Positions 1-12,763 of a stretch of DNA of 64,000 bases are shown in pieces. A program made the translations under genes and the position numbers. Each line of letters begins with the position of its first letter. Position 1 is the first letter of the stretch. The notes beneath the pieces were generated by a model, which saw only the letters and a list, made by a program, of their open reading frames with translations, was not told the DNA's origin and searched no databases. The DNA lies in assembly GCA_903813345.2 (NCBI GenBank), contig CAIIXF020000003.1, forward strand, positions 10,244,931-10,308,930. The letters are read 5' to 3'. The DNA is from Owenia fusiformis. Its lineage: Eukaryota; Annelida; Polychaeta; Sabellida; Oweniidae.

Positions 1-312
1 CACTTTAATATTTTCCAAAGTATTATATGACATTTTATTCTTCATGTTACACCTACGAATGATTCATTTTGACCATAGGGATATTTGCCAATAATTGCAC
101 CTTGTCCTTTTGTAACAATAAAAAGCGAAAAATTCTACTATTCATTGTGTTTGCGATGCAATCATGCCAAAAAATGTGTAAAGTGTATCAACATTATTCT
201 AAATGCTTATTAAGATAAACATAAGTATTTTTCTTAATGAATAAATCTTACTTTTTATAATTTATTTATTATTCATTAAAGGTAAATACAATTGTGTTGT
301 ATTTACTAGACA

Positions 313-352
313 GATGGATGGATGGATGGATGGATGGATGGATGGATGGATG
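313..352. repeat. (GGAT)n microsatellite
   Basis: About ten head-to-tail copies of a GATG/GGAT tetramer followed by a G-rich tail. The tetramer gives an artefactual MDGWMDGW-type reading frame; there is no sign of a gene. Confidence 0.95.
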
Positions 353-547
353 GGGGGTGGTGGGGTAGATGGGTGGATGGAGGATCTTCTTTTTCTGATT
401 TTTATTGCATGAAAACATTATTCAACAAGGGGTTTAAATCTTCTTCAAAAGTAGAATGGTTTGAAAGTCTAGTTTTGAAGATGTCAATTTTCGGTGACCA
501 GAATTATGCTAAAAACAATGGATGGCATGAGTTTTACCTTCAAAAAA

Positions 548-1020
548 CATGGGATATGTGGTTTTCAATTTTAGCACTTTTCAAAACCAATCCTCTATCT
601 GAAATTGTTAATAATGGTGTAGAAGAAACTTTTGATATAACTTCACTTGAAAGAAAACATATTGTTTGAATAAAAAACATTGTATTTATTGTAAAAAAAT
701 AGTCATGGTTAAAGATATGACAGTCCATGGGATATGTGGTTTTCAACTTTAGCGCATTCCAAAACCCATCCTCTTTCAGAAATTGTTAATAATAGTGTGG
801 AGAGACTTTTGATATGTTTAAATTGAAAAAATAAGATCATCTCTTTAGAAAATAAGCCTTACATTTTAAAAAAAGTTTCAAGATGGGGTTCTAATTTTTC
901 AGAGAGCTGGATTGATATTTTATTATCATGGGGATTTCACTTGAAAGAAAACATATTGTTTTCATAAAAAACATTGTGTTTATGGTCAAAAAATACTCAT
1001 GGTTAAAGATATGACAGTCT
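548..1020. repeat. Two-unit direct duplication
   Basis: Two diverged units begin with catgggatatgtggttttca (548 and 726) and both end with a shared block, ttaaagatatgacagtc. The second unit carries about 115 extra bases in its middle. It looks like an old local tandem duplication of non-coding or repeat DNA. The 115-residue frame that crosses unit 1 is broken in unit 2, so it is not a conserved gene. Confidence 0.8.
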
Positions 1021-2896
1021 AAAATCACTTTGTGGCTACTTTTAACAAAACTATTTTATAAAACTACTGTTTACAGTGACGGGTTTTACGGGTTGGGGCA
1101 AGGCGGGACGACGAGTTATAAGTTTCGATTTGATATACTATAATTATTAACTAGGCTAGTTTAATTAAATTCTTTGTTTTATACTTACCAGTTTGATAAT
1201 CTGTCCCTGCCATGTTCTTTGCGCACTTATCCTTAATATTTAAAATTTCAAGGCGAAGTCTTCTCGAATCTAAGTCCAAAGCGAAAGACGGTAGAGCGAA
1301 AGACGCGCGTAGTATATAACCTAGTGCCTAGAATGATAAAAACGTTCAACTCTAGATCGATGGAGTCAATCAATTTAGTATTTACTTTACAAACAATGAC
1401 GTGTAAATCTTTTATCCCTTGACTTGACACAGGCTCTCAATATACACGCCGTTTTCTCAGTAAATATTATGTTTTATATCTTAACCAATGGCATGTGTTT
1501 AATTATCCATCGAATGTTATCTAAGATACAAAGTATTTTGTGAGGAGCGTTCGGTGTTTAGTATCGGCGTTTGGCATCTGTAACACGTTTTAATTTAAAC
1601 TAGTTTGTGACAAGTTGTCATATAAGTTCCTATTCTTTGCTTTGGTAAATACAAATCATGGTCGTCTGATCTATACTTTGAAGAGATGAATGTAGTAAGA
1701 AACAGTTTCATTTTGACATTGATTTAATGTAAAACATGTTCGGATGATAAAAGTTTAACTTATTGTAGTTTCTGCCTTTTTGTGAGTCAAGCGTGATACC
1801 AAAGGGTAACAACAAAGTATAAACTAATTGTTGCCAATCATACTAATTCTAATTATTTATTTTATGATAAATGTGTTGTAAAACTATACAAATCAATTTC
1901 TCTAATAAATCGGCTTTTTCTAAAATATTTGTAATAGCAAATGGATTGCATAATTAACAGGCTTATCATTCCAATAAGTGCAAATTCATTTGGGAAACAA
2001 AAATGTGGTCATTCATGGAAATTTGAACAACCAACCTGTATCAGGGGCAAATTATCTCTCCAAACAAAATTCTAATTAAGACTATATTGCAACGGCCGTA
2101 TATACACCTATACTTGATAAATCGTAAGCATTTGCACTACCACCCACATCATTTACTTCAATTATAATTTATTTTAGTTTGTTTCTTCGCTTATGATTTG
2201 AGAAACTCTTTATATTCATTTTTTGCGTCTGCGTTAGCGGCATGTATTCACGTGTATCAATATTGTTCCTGCCAATGTCAAATCGAATGTGGTGTGCTTT
2301 GATAGATGGCATATATATAGAATTCTGACATACAAAAAAATATCTAAAGAACATTTCTTGATTTATCAATATTTATAGGCGTTCATAGTGACGCAAATAC
2401 ATAATCCACCATTTTGTCTCATATTCCTTCAAAATTGGCAGCATTTTCGTCAATTTGAATGTTCAGTTGAAAATTAATCAACTTCAACTTTATCAAAGAG
2501 AAATTAGGGATCGCTGAACCAATTCGTATAGAATGATATCACCGAAATAGTCCCCTTAGAGATAATTTCGAACATAAACCCAGACCAATAACTGGGAATT
2601 TCAATCCGTATTATCACAAGGAACTGATTCTCCAAAAAGCCCCAAAACTAAAAGGATCCAAAATCTACATACCTGAACAATACCCTAAACCATGAGGAGC
2701 GGCGAAGATATGCATATGAACTTAAACAGGAAATTGCAAGAAGGACCCAACAGCAAAATGAACGCAACCTAAAGATTTCGAAACCTTACCTTTGTTTCGG
2801 GGAATTAGACGCCGAATTGGCTCCGTTAATCGGAGTCGCCTCCATTTGCGCCTGTTACGCGTTGCAGCCTCGTTTTGAACAGCTACATGTGGCTGG
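1021..2896. other. Intergenic AT-rich DNA, no gene seen
   Basis: No reading frame here shows a recognisable domain, codon bias or splice-site framing. No inverted terminal repeats were noticed. Confidence 0.5.
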
Positions 2897-3112
2897 AACG
2901 GGACAGCATCTTTTCCATTCAATCGAGGTTGAGCCATTCAACCATACAAGTAAGCCATACAACCGAAGGTAAGCCATACAACCGATTTTTGCCGATGCAA
3001 TCTGACGGAGAATGCCGAGCCTCTCTTTTTGACCAATTAGAGACGTCCTCTTCACATTCGTGGTACACTCGGCCAACTTCGTTTGCAAAGAAAATCTTCG
3101 GCAATCACCGGC
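2897..3112. repeat. Dispersed repeat, copy 1
   Basis: This stretch matches 59693-59895 at high identity, including the shared blocks cttttccattcaatcgaggt and ctttttgaccaattagagac. Both copies lack a long frame and terminal inverted repeats. It is a short dispersed repeat (SINE-like or a MITE fragment) present twice in the window. Copy 1 carries a small internal duplication of the 'gtaagccatacaaccga' block. Confidence 0.8.
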
Positions 3113-3822
3113 CTTTCCAAATCAAAATTAGATTTTTATAAAATGTGCACAATGATTACAACTAAGATTTTGATACCTCTTTCAAATTGTTTTATCTTTT
3201 CATGCCAATCAGTTTTATATGAAAAACTGAGGAGGGAATCAAGAGGCATTACAAATCAACAAAATGTTATCCTTTTGTATACATTATATCAAACAATGAA
3301 TAGAGAGATTTCGCACATAAGTGAAAGTACAACTTATACGTATACGTATACTTTAAAGGGTTGTGTCGAACTATTATATTTACTAAAATCAATTTTAAAT
3401 TGAACTTAATGGAACATAACTATTCCCCATATAGAAAAGCTGAACTAGAGACTATGAATGCACTGTCATATGCACATGTAGATCATGCACATTATAAATA
3501 AATGCTTGCTTCCGTGTCCTAGTAGTTGTAGTGTATTATAAACACGCTCCTTTAAATTGAGCCATGATTGTGAGTCATTACATAAACAAGTTGATTATTT
3601 CAACGTTTTCATGATCAGTATAAGTTCAATGAACTTACAAAACGGTATATACGAGGGGTGATCCAAAAGTCTTGGACGTCCTGCTCTAATTTTATTGGTT
3701 TTTGATAAAGTTACTTGAAACTTTCCAACAATAAAGACGAACGACCTAACTACTTTGTGTATTAATTTCATGGAAAAATGATATATTTTATGTAGTTTTC
3801 TAGATAGTTTTTAATATAGGGA

Positions 3823-4571
3823 CCCTGCCACCCGGAACGGTATTCGCAGATGGCAACTTTCAGCCTTAAATGTTGCCGCCATTTCACTTGTTTCGCATGT
3901 CTTGACCACTATCTTTCTTTGAATTTTGAGTGTTAAACCATGTTAGTTTACTTCCCTTGATACTAGGCAACCAATTAATTGTGTTTTAATTATAATGTCA
4001 CATATGACAAAGGCCGTATATGTCAAATTCTAAGAAAATGACATCAGACAAGCAACCCTCATTCTGGTATCATTTTTGCAGCAAGATGGCTGCTGAAATG
4101 CAGAACATAAAAGATATCAAAGTGAAACAAAGAATACACAACATATTTTCACTATTATGAACCTTGAGCAGCTACCATATGCACGATACAGTCTAAATAT
4201 GGCTCCGTGTGATTTTTTTCCTTTTCAGAAGTTGAAAGGAGGGTTGAAAGAAAATGTTTTTTACTCATTGGATGAGGTTTAGAGTGGCACTCAAGCAGCA
4301 TTTGTATCACATAAGCAATGGCGGTTTCATAAATGTCTTCAATTCATTGGTAGAGCGGTATGAAAAATGTGTTCAAATTCGTGGAAAATATGTTGAAAAG
4401 TAGGTCTTAATATGTGAAGATGATGATGGCAGCTGACGTTCAGATTGAAAATCGAAAATTCTCTCATATCTTGACTGGTGTTAGGTTGTGCACCTGCACC
4501 TAAAGTATTTGCCATATTATAACAGTTGTGGCGTGATTTGCTACATTTAAATACCGTTCCGGGTGGCAGGG
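3823..4571. mobile_element. Inner TIR element with transposase debris
   Basis: The termini CCCTGCCACCCGGAACGGTA (3823) and its reverse complement (ending 4571) bound 749 bp nested in the mariner at 3652-4742. No clear target duplication could be read. It holds the mariner-like C-terminal fragment at 4157-4400, so the inner element is probably a Tc1/mariner derivative as well. Confidence 0.75.
4157..4400 (+). pseudogene. Mariner transposase C-terminal remnant
   Basis: The frame reads LEQLPYARYSLNMAPCDFFP. This resembles the conserved mariner block 'P(Y/H)SPDLAPCDFFLFPKLK', which holds the third catalytic Asp. The translation continues with 'KGGLKENVFYSLDEV', then a stop and further mariner-like C-terminal residues (VERYEKCVQIRGKYVEK) in broken frame. 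Stops and the absence of the N-terminal and middle parts make it non-functional. The family assignment is established knowledge of mariner motifs; the degradation is seen directly. Confidence 0.8.
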
Positions 4572-4959
4572 ACCAGGTATGAAAAAATATTTAGAAAAGT
4601 AGCTAAAATATAATATTTTCTGTTGAAACGTATACACAAAGTTGTAAAGATGTTGATCTTTATTATCAGAAAGTTTCATGTAATCATATTAGAAAATAGC
4701 AAAGTTAGAGCAGGGCGTCCAAGACTTTTGGATCACCCCTCGTATATGTAGATGATAAACGTATACAGGTGGATCTCCGTATAAAGTGTTACCTACTTGT
4801 GTGTGGAACAATTGACCGCAAGCATTTTTTAAAATTAATTGGCTGAGTTGGAAAAGTATCCAATCAAATACTTTAACCATCAATTTGAAACACCAATCAA
4901 ACCAGTAGGTTCTAGCAATTCCTCGAAACGACCCATTCAGTAGCTCAACAAATGACATA

Positions 4960-5180
4960 CAGGGTGTTTCATAACGAACATCTCCAAAAAGTCAATTTGA
5001 GAAGAGATAGGTCTATAACATATGTATTATATATGAGCCTATTTTATTCTAGACAAACACATTTGGATCAACTAAACATGCTACAATTCAAGAAAGTACA
5101 AATGGCATCCATTTGACCTTTATTTATTACAGTCCGAGAAGATCTTTCCTGACGAAAAAGCCCTATTATGAAACACCTTG
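4960..5180. mobile_element. 221-bp MITE, mariner-like termini
   Basis: Short element with termini CAGGGTGTTTCATAA (4960) and its inverse ending at 5180 with one mismatch, flanked by TA at 4958-4959 and 5181-5182. It has no coding capacity and is a non-autonomous Tc1/mariner-type derivative. Confidence 0.8.
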
Positions 5181-5660
5181 TACGTTTACTTATAAGTATA
5201 AGTATACGTTATAAGTAGTACTTTCACGCCGTGCGAAATCTTTCTAATATCTATAAAATATTCCGTATTTTTGAGCAACAGTGCAAATATGATAACTTGC
5301 TTAACATGTGTTAAAAGGGTGGTGTGGCATTACGTTGTTTCATTAAATACAAACATGAGAGATGGAAAATACACTTATGACAAAATAATATAGGTACAAC
5401 AATCCTTTCATGCATTTAACAATATAAGCCATATCTCGTATATGTAGTTCTAATGGGATGGTTTTGGTTCGAATTTTAACAACATTTTTCTTGTTTCGAA
5501 ACTGAGGACGTCCAATATGTGATACATTGTCAGTGAGTAGTAGACAGCCGTGCCAACACGGATGTAACATAATTGAAAGCTTCTTTGTCCAAATCTCTAT
5601 ACTCAAAAATCAAAATGTAAATCCCTTTGCTGCTTTTCACTCTCTTTGGGACATCACCTT

Positions 5661-6535
5661 CTAATGGCCTTGACGTTCCAGTTCTCTCTCTCGAATCTGT
5701 AATCCCTGATGTTTACGTTCATATTTTTCTTGGCGTTCTGTTGCAATTTTTTTCCGACATCTTAATTGTTCAGCTTCAAGTCGAAGTTGCTCCTCTTCAT
5801 GTTTGTTCGTCCTTTCTCTATCTTCCTCGGCAAATATTTCATATTTCTTTCTTCTATCATCTTCCAACATTTCCACAAAGCGATGTTTAATCCTACAGTA
5901 ATCCTTTCCAAGACCCCAGTCATGAAGTGCACTGTAAAAGCGAAACGCTTCAGTCTTACGAGCGTCGCCTTTAGTTCTATTGTCGATCACAAACATTCTA
6001 CCAGAACATGCTGCACGCAGTTCCCCAAGTTGTGGGATCTTAGTAGCCCCTTCTTTAAACCTTTTCTCGCATTCAATACGAAACGCATCATCACCTACGC
6101 CATTGAATTCAAACCATTCATCCATATGATGTTTAATGTCATCACCGTGAGTGAATAAGAGAACGCCATAATTTTGAGTGAAATCTTCACCAAATAGTTC
6201 CTTCATTTGGGCAATGGCTTCATGATCTTCCTTTGTGAAACGATTAAACTGAAGAACAATAAGAAATACATGTGGACCCGGGTGTGCGTACTGTAAGGAT
6301 GCTACAACTTCTTCACAAACATTATGTTTATCTTTGCCGGTATCCATGAATCCTGGTGTATCGATAAACGTGTATGATATAGACTTGTGAGTACATGTGT
6401 TCCAATCGCATGCTGAAGTTACCGACTCCAAAGCTGTGTCAGTTGCAAAGTATTTATTCCCACCGAGTAAAGTATTGGCCGTCGAACTCTTACCGACTCC
6501 AGTTTTTCCAATAAGAACTATCCGAATATTGTCAT
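5661..6535 (-). CDS. AIG1/GIMAP-type GTPase, last exon
   Basis: A single large exon encodes about 290 residues of an AIG1/GIMAP GTPase. It begins at a clear acceptor (tttttcag at 6536-6543) in phase 1. G1 reads GKTGVGKSS, followed by the switch II motif DTPGFMDTGKDK, an FTHGDD element in the usual G4 region, and the 'CSGRMFVIDNR' block in the G5 region. A short charged coiled coil follows (EEDRERTNKHEEEQLRLEAE) and ends at a stop (5661-5663). GIMAPs are membrane- or organelle-associated GTPases linked to immunity and cell survival in vertebrates, and are expanded in several invertebrates. The coiled coil is far shorter than in the neighbouring paralogue at 9858-11212, so this copy may be C-terminally truncated. 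No 5' exons or start codon were identified, and a TTG inside the exon is not a plausible start. Confidence 0.88.
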
Positions 6536-6543
6536 CTGAAAAA

Positions 6544-9500
6544 TAATATTTATTTGAAAGGCAAAGAATAATATATTACGTATATGTATGTAAATGTGTC
6601 TCAGGTTAATTTACACGTTTTTACTGACAAAGGTTTTCCTTCAAAAATTAATTAAGTTCTTCAAAAAAGTAATTTTCACTCAATGAGCTCAAAAATCACT
6701 AGGTCACATCACGGGGGTTAGCAAAGTGAACTTATATAAAAGTCTTTCCGACGAATTTTCACCCAACAGTGGTTAAATTTCTTGAGACATTACATTTTTC
6801 GAAATATGATTTTTGCTCTTGATACTTTTTGATACACTGATGGTAGGCACTGTATATTATATCAGTCTTTCAAACGTATCTGCACCCAAAAGTGGTATAT
6901 GTCTTGAGATATTGCACTTTTCGAAACATGTTTCCCCTCTTTGTACAATTGTGCTGTTGCTGTTACATGGGACACACATTGCAAGAGTCACTTAATTTCT
7001 TGATCTAACATGTAACTCCATTTAGGTCATTGGACTGTAACTTTATGACCTCAGTGAAATGCGAATTGTGATTTACACTCCCCTCCATAAGTTTGGCAAC
7101 CTTAGCTCCCACATTAAACTACGTGTTAAAGCCTCTTTACGTTTGGATTTTTATTTACTTAACCTGCGAGGAAATAACGTAAAATATTGATGGAAACGTA
7201 ACTTGACTTTATTTCCAATACCTCCAAATTTTCCGATTTTTTCCTAAATTACAACAGGTCGAAAATTGATGATAAATTTGATGACGACTTTTTGAAAATC
7301 GTCATTCCAATGTAAACAAATGGAAAATGGAGGGTACGGGGCAAATCAGAAATCAGAATATCTTTCCAGCAAAAATATTTTTATATAGAAAATTGAATTG
7401 TCTAACTTTTTTGTACACTAAGTGTTTAGTTTATTTGATGAATACTAAAGTTACAGCGCTTCAAAGTCGTTTTTGATAATAATTTTTCGCCTCATGTGTT
7501 ATTTCAATGGGAGAGGTCTTTTGACTTCTAAGCCCTATAACTTTGGTGAAACCGAAGAAACATATCAAGTTTTCGTTGAATAAAGTTAGCAAATTCAACT
7601 GCCTACCTAGCTTGTATTTTTTTGCAAGGACTCGAATGGATGGATATTTTGTCATATGACTTGCGGCAAACCTACCATTCACCATTGAATAACATGGGAA
7701 TGTCGAAAACAAAGGAGATAAGCCCGACCTTTTTCAGAAAACATGAAAGTCTTGTTGAAAATCTAAAAAAGTTAAATAAAGTTAAATAACTGTGCAAATC
7801 AAAATTGTTTTGATAGAAAAGTACACACAGAATTCAAATATACAATAATATAGAAGAAACTGTTGGTCTTAAATGGTTAAAAATGCAGATCTAATCTAAT
7901 AAAAACGAGACTTTAACTAGGTTTCAATGCTATATGAAAACTACTTTATTTGATTTGATTTATTGTTCTGTATTCGCAAACATTAATATTAGTTTAAAAA
8001 ATAAACATGTTTGACATAGGGAATACATCTACCGCGACATCAGCTAAACAAAGCCGTTTGCGAGGTAAAGACAATATAATTTCTAACCTACACTTAAGAA
8101 AAAAAACATTATCTAACATGCGGCTCTGCGAATGCCTGCAGAAAACCCGAGTGTATTATATCTACAATAATTGTCACCTATACTAGTATATGTATACATG
8201 ATAGTTTCCAAAATGTGTCTCTGTGGCTGCGTCGCCGCTAGAAAAAACAAAAAAGTTTTTAATTAACAACTGATGACAAACTTACACTAATTATGTATAA
8301 ATAGCAAATTTCATTTTACAAAATAAAAATCTTCCGACCACCTGTAAAACCTTTTCCATCTTTAGCATCACAACCCCATTATCATCCAATTGAGAATATG
8401 GTGTTAATTTTGAAATCCTAAACTATTGAGGTTTCCGAAAAATTTTGAGACAAATTTTTAAACATTTTATTAATTTATCTCGCCGCTGAGAGCCTTAATG
8501 ACTTAATGTTAGTTTTAATACGTACCCTTTTCAATCACTAATACACCCTCTGTTTACATAACGTTAAACGACTAAATGCATGTAGAAATAATTCTAATTG
8601 ATAATCCGGACTACTTGAACACAATAAACATTTCTCCTTGTGACTTGTGATAATGCTAAATTATACTCTAGAAGTTATATGAATATATTATATTGATTAT
8701 TATATGAAATAAAAGTTTTACACGTGATAAACACATAATTTGATGTTTTAATCAAGTTATTTACACAAAAAGTTGCAAACCAAAATAATACAAAATAGGT
8801 TTCTCTTTCAAACTCATAAACTGTTTTCAAACTAAATAAAGCGTCATTTATGTGTCATATATCATTTTAAAGCTTATCCAAAGTTACATTGATTTGCCAA
8901 GTATCATCGTTCAACTTACAAATGGGAAGTTACAGGCATTTCAAAACGTAATGTTTGGCCAAAATTAAAGTTAAAATTAGTATCCTGGAAACACCGCTAA
9001 CTAAATGTGACCAAAAATATGGGCGCTATCGTCAAAGAGAGGATATATATTGAGTTGTAAAAAGAGGTTGGTAAAGGCAGATACTCCAAGGAAACTCTTC
9101 TAAAATGCCTTAAAAAGGTTTTGCGAGGATTATATAATGCCATACCATGCCATGAAGTGCATTTAAGGTCATAACTGGAAAGGATTGCTGTTGTTAACAT
9201 GGCCAAGGGAGACAGGCCGACTATTAATTTTGTGGAAAACTAAACTTTAATTTTGGTAAAACACTACATTTTGAAATGCGTGTAACTTTTTACCGTTTGT
9301 GAGTTGAACCATGATTATTGGCAAACCAATGTAACTTTGGACAAGCTTTAAAATGACATATGACACATACTATGGACATTGGTGTATGTCTGTATGTCTG
9401 GGGTCCATTCTTTCGGGACATACTGTACATGTGCATACTCTTTTTAAAGATTAGAGTAGTATTATAACTCTTGACTAAAGACATGGACCTAATTTTTCTT

Positions 9501-9857
9501 CCCTATTTAACACAATAACTTTCGAAGCATCTTTATATATGTAGTTACAATCTATAAAGTAATGTTCTAATGTATCTTGAACATCAGGCTGACAAAATTT
9601 ACAAAAAATCATTTTACAGTATTTTACATTTTTAAATAACTCATTTGATTATGTAAAATATAATATCTTGCACTGTAAAGTTAATAAAGACGCATCTTTA
9701 ATACATGAATATAAACATCTCCGTGCAGTAGTTCATTTTTTCCATTTCATTCCATAGTTGAATGGTGCTCGTATGCTTGTCGTGTTCTGAACCAACAAGT
9801 ACAACTGATCGAACATTGTTACCGTCAGCCTCGTATTCATCACCATAACACCTTGTG
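6544..9857. other. Intergenic/intronic DNA, no gene seen
   Basis: This stretch is AT-rich. An internally repeated block sits near 6740-6930 (two copies of 'acccaa-agtggt...cttgagata...cacttttcgaaa'). No UIM-type exon comparable to those upstream of the next GIMAP was found. It presumably includes the 5' intron of the 5661-6535 gene and the 3' flank of the 9858 gene. Confidence 0.5.
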
Positions 9858-11212
9858 TTACCACTTAAAAAACCATTTCACTCCTTTTACTACAGCTGAT
9901 GCTACAAAAGACGCAACTTTCTTAACCACTCCCCCAATTTTATCTAAAATACCATCGGATGGTTCTACTGGCTCCTCTTTCTTTTTTTCGAAATTTCTTT
10001 CTCGTTGTTCTTCTTTCTCCTTCCATTCATCGTTGATTTTCCTCCTTTTGGATTCTTCCTGTCTCTCCATTTCCTTCATCTTCGATTCAAATTCAAATCT
10101 GAGCTGTTCACGTTCCCTTTCCATTTTAGCTTGCATTTGGGTTCGTTCTTCCTCCTCCTGCTGGCGCTGAAGACGCTCTCGTTGTCTCTCTTGATCCAGC
10201 AATTCTCGCTGTTTATTTTCAAATTCTCTTTGAAGTTCCATCTCCCTCTCTCGAGTCTTCACATCTTGGTTCTTTTTCTCATATTCCCGTTGGAGTTCTA
10301 ACTCCCGCTCTCGATTCTTCAATTCCTGTTGCTTCTTCTCGTGCTCCATTTGCCGTTTCAGCTCCTTCTCGCGATCTTTTAATTCACGTTGTTTCTGTTC
10401 GAATTCTCTTTGCAGTTTGGCAGCGTGTTCCTCCCTTCGTTTTATTTGCTCAGCTTCAAGTCGAAGTCGTTCTTGTTCTGCCCTATTTCTCTGTTCTCTC
10501 ATTTCCCTCTCAAGCTTTTCGTTTCTTTTTCTCTTATCATGTTCCATCATTTCTGCAAGGCGATGTTTATCAATGCAATAACGTCGACCCAACCCCCACC
10601 GGTAGATCGCGTCATACAAACGAGAGGCCTCGGTTTTTTTAGCACGGCCTTTTGCTCTGTTGTCAATGAAGAACATTCTCCCCGAACATGCATCACGTAG
10701 TTCCCTTAATTGTGGAATCTTAGTTGCCCCTTTATTAAACCTTGCCTCACATGCCTTATAAAACGCATCATCATCAACTTCACCATCGTCCAGGCCTTCT
10801 GTCATATGGTGTTTTATGTCATCACCATGAGTGAATACGAGGATACCATAGTCCTTTGTGAAGTCGTTCCCAAAAAGTTCTTTCATTTGGGCAATAACAA
10901 TGTGATCTTCCTGTGTGTATCTTCCAAACTTAATAACAATGAGAAATATGTGAGGCCCGGGCGCCGCGTATTGAAGAGACATTGCCACTTCTCTACAAAC
11001 AGTATGCTTGTCTTTACCAGTGTCCATGAAACCTGGTGTATCGATGAACTTATAGGAAACTGCGTTGTGGGTACAGACATTCCATTCGCACGTTGATGTT
11101 ACCGAATCTAAACTAGTGTCCGTTTTAAAGTAGTTTCCTCCCATAAGAGTATTTGCGGTTGAACTTTTACCAACCCCTGTTTTGCCAATGAGAACAATCC
11201 GTATGTGTTTAT
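9858..11212 (-). CDS. AIG1/GIMAP-type GTPase with long coiled coil, last exon
   Basis: The exon starts in phase 1 after acceptor tttttcag (at 11213-11220) and runs to a TAA at 9858, giving about 450 residues. GKTGVGKSS lies at residues 10-18, DTPGF at 58-62, FTHGDD at about 127-132 and CSGRMFFIDNR at about 172-182. These are standard AIG1 landmarks. From about residue 225 to 415 there is a highly charged coiled coil with a repeated REREL/QREYEKK pattern. The last ~25 residues (VVKKVASFVASAVVKGVKWF) are hydrophobic/amphipathic and could contact membrane. Three upstream small exons (12119-12256, 12695-12763, 13108-13221) share phase 1 and orientation and probably belong to the same transcript, placing UIM motifs N-terminal to the GTPase. 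The start codon is not located and may lie beyond the element at 13319-17268. Confidence 0.9.
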
Positions 11213-12118
11213 CTGAAAAACGAGTCACGTGTGCATGTAGCCTAACATAATGCATCAAATTGCGGGTGTTTTAACTATATTTTGTTCCGTTGGGATCAGA
11301 AGACAAAAAACTAACACGCACTATGATGTTATAAACATTATTTCCAGTTCAGTTGTTATATTTAAATAATCTAAACGACTGCTCAATCATGGTAATATTC
11401 GGTCCATATATCAGAAAATGAAGCTTTTGTAATTGTTATTATATATGGCTGTGGATGAGGCGGGGGATGAGGTAAGGGCAGCCTATATAGTTGATTGATA
11501 TCATGTATTAGATGCGGCGATACTACATTTTTCTAATCCATAAAATTGCAACTTTTAGATGTTTATTAAATGTGACACCAGCAATCTACATATGGCTTTA
11601 AATTAATGCTAGGTAACTCCTTCACTAAAAACTCTAAAAGGAAATCAACATTTAATTGCAAATGTCTTTCTTTTGTGTGCAACTTTTCTTAGAGAGGTCA
11701 AATAAAGCACAATCCTTCAATTCAAGTCTTGTAAATATATTGTTTCTTTGGAGGATGAGTTAAATTTATTACAATAAGTCCGAGCATATTATAACATAAT
11801 ACAATCTTTATAGATTAGAAATTGAAGTAGACACATAGTTTTAAATGTTCGAGTTCATATCGCTTTATTGTAGTTCACACGGCCAATAGATCGATGGTAA
11901 CATGTCATTTTTATAATTTAATGCATGTGGCATTTGGACCTTAGACTTTTAAAATGGTTTCGAAATCTATAAGAGCAACTTTAACAAATCAGTAGAACGT
12001 ATTTTAGATAATAACTTAGGTTGTCACATTCGTTTTACATAGTAATGACTAATATACTCCTTGCCTTAACGTCTTCATACTATTTAAACAAACGTATATC
12101 TGGTACTTTTTCTTATAC

Positions 12119-12256
12119 CTTGATTACTGCTATGCACATCGGAATCAAACCATGGTTGCCTTTGGGAGAGTCCCGTTGCGCTTGACCCAGTGTGGTGTGG
12201 AATGTCTTGACTTAGCCGTAAAGCTTCTAACATCTGGGCCTCTTCACTTAAACCAC
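12119..12256 (-). CDS. Putative UIM exon b of the GIMAP gene
   Basis: A 138-bp open exon is bounded by acceptor ttttag and donor G|GTATAAG, with phase 1 on both sides. It translates as GGLSEEAQMLEALRLSQDI followed by a Ser/Gly/Gln-rich tail. EEAQMLEALRLSQD fits the ubiquitin-interacting motif consensus (acidic stretch, hydrophobic, invariant Ala, hydrophobic, Ser). It closely parallels the exon at 13108-13221 and splices in frame to the GTPase exon at 11212. Domain identity is from the known UIM consensus; membership in the GIMAP transcript is inferred from orientation, proximity and matching phase. Confidence 0.7.
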
Positions 12257-12694
12257 CTAAAAGATATATGTATCTAACATTTTCAGCGTGTGTTTATTCT
12301 ATTGTTCAATTTTTATATTCGAAATTCTTGTTTTTCTTGCTTGATTTTGCACTTTTTCAAATCGTTCAATCTTTCCTTACTTATCAGTTTTTCAAATTAC
12401 CCCCTTTATTTGTTGATATTTCAAATTAGCAACAACACGACATTAATTATGCTACAATTCAATCCAAAAATAAATAACTTTGAACGGAAAAAAAAACAAA
12501 TCCAATATACCGTACAACGTAAATATCAAATATTTTTATCTCGATTTGAACACCAAAAACGCCTAGACTTCAAATTATGTATATTCCAGTTCTAACCCTC
12601 GGTTATCAAATAGTTTGAAGCAAAAGGCAAATCATATTTTATGCATTCAGAAGTTCAAATCAAAATAGTACGAATGATATTATTTATATTTTAC

Positions 12695-12763
12695 CAGTTA
12701 TGTCAGAGTATGTGTTGTCACTAGTCCATTCAGTGTGTTGCGGATATGATAAATGGTCCCGAC
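12695..12763 (-). CDS. Putative 69-bp linker exon of the GIMAP gene
   Basis: A small open segment lies between acceptor attttag and donor ACTG|GTAAAAT, with phase 1 at both ends. It encodes RDHLSYPQHTEWTSDNTYSD plus a few residues. It carries no known domain. It is supported only by clean splice sites, length divisible by three and the same phase as the flanking UIM exons. It could be a chance open segment. Confidence 0.5.

Larger units (their letters stand above)
3652..4742. mobile_element. Mariner-type element, outer of a nested pair
   Basis: Inverted termini begin CGAGGGGTGATCCAAAAGTC and are nearly perfect for about 38 bp (3652-3689 and 4705-4742). TA lies on both sides (3650-3651, 4743-4744), as expected for Tc1/mariner insertions. 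A second pair of inverted termini is found inside (3823 and 4571), so this element was itself invaded. Neither element has an intact transposase. Confidence 0.85.

Noticed and set aside
2722-3141. Overlapping frames on both strands near the dispersed repeat
   Set aside because: The sequence is a repeat also found at 59693-59895; the frames are not conserved in full and have no domain.
5661-6431. Translation start at 6431 for the first GIMAP
   Set aside because: The codon is TTG and lies after the P-loop; the frame is open to a splice acceptor at 6536, so this is an internal position.
9853-11096. Plus-strand frames overlapping the GIMAP exon (about 98-128 codons)
   Set aside because: Antisense shadows of the coiled coil and GTPase region; the minus strand carries the AIG1 motifs.
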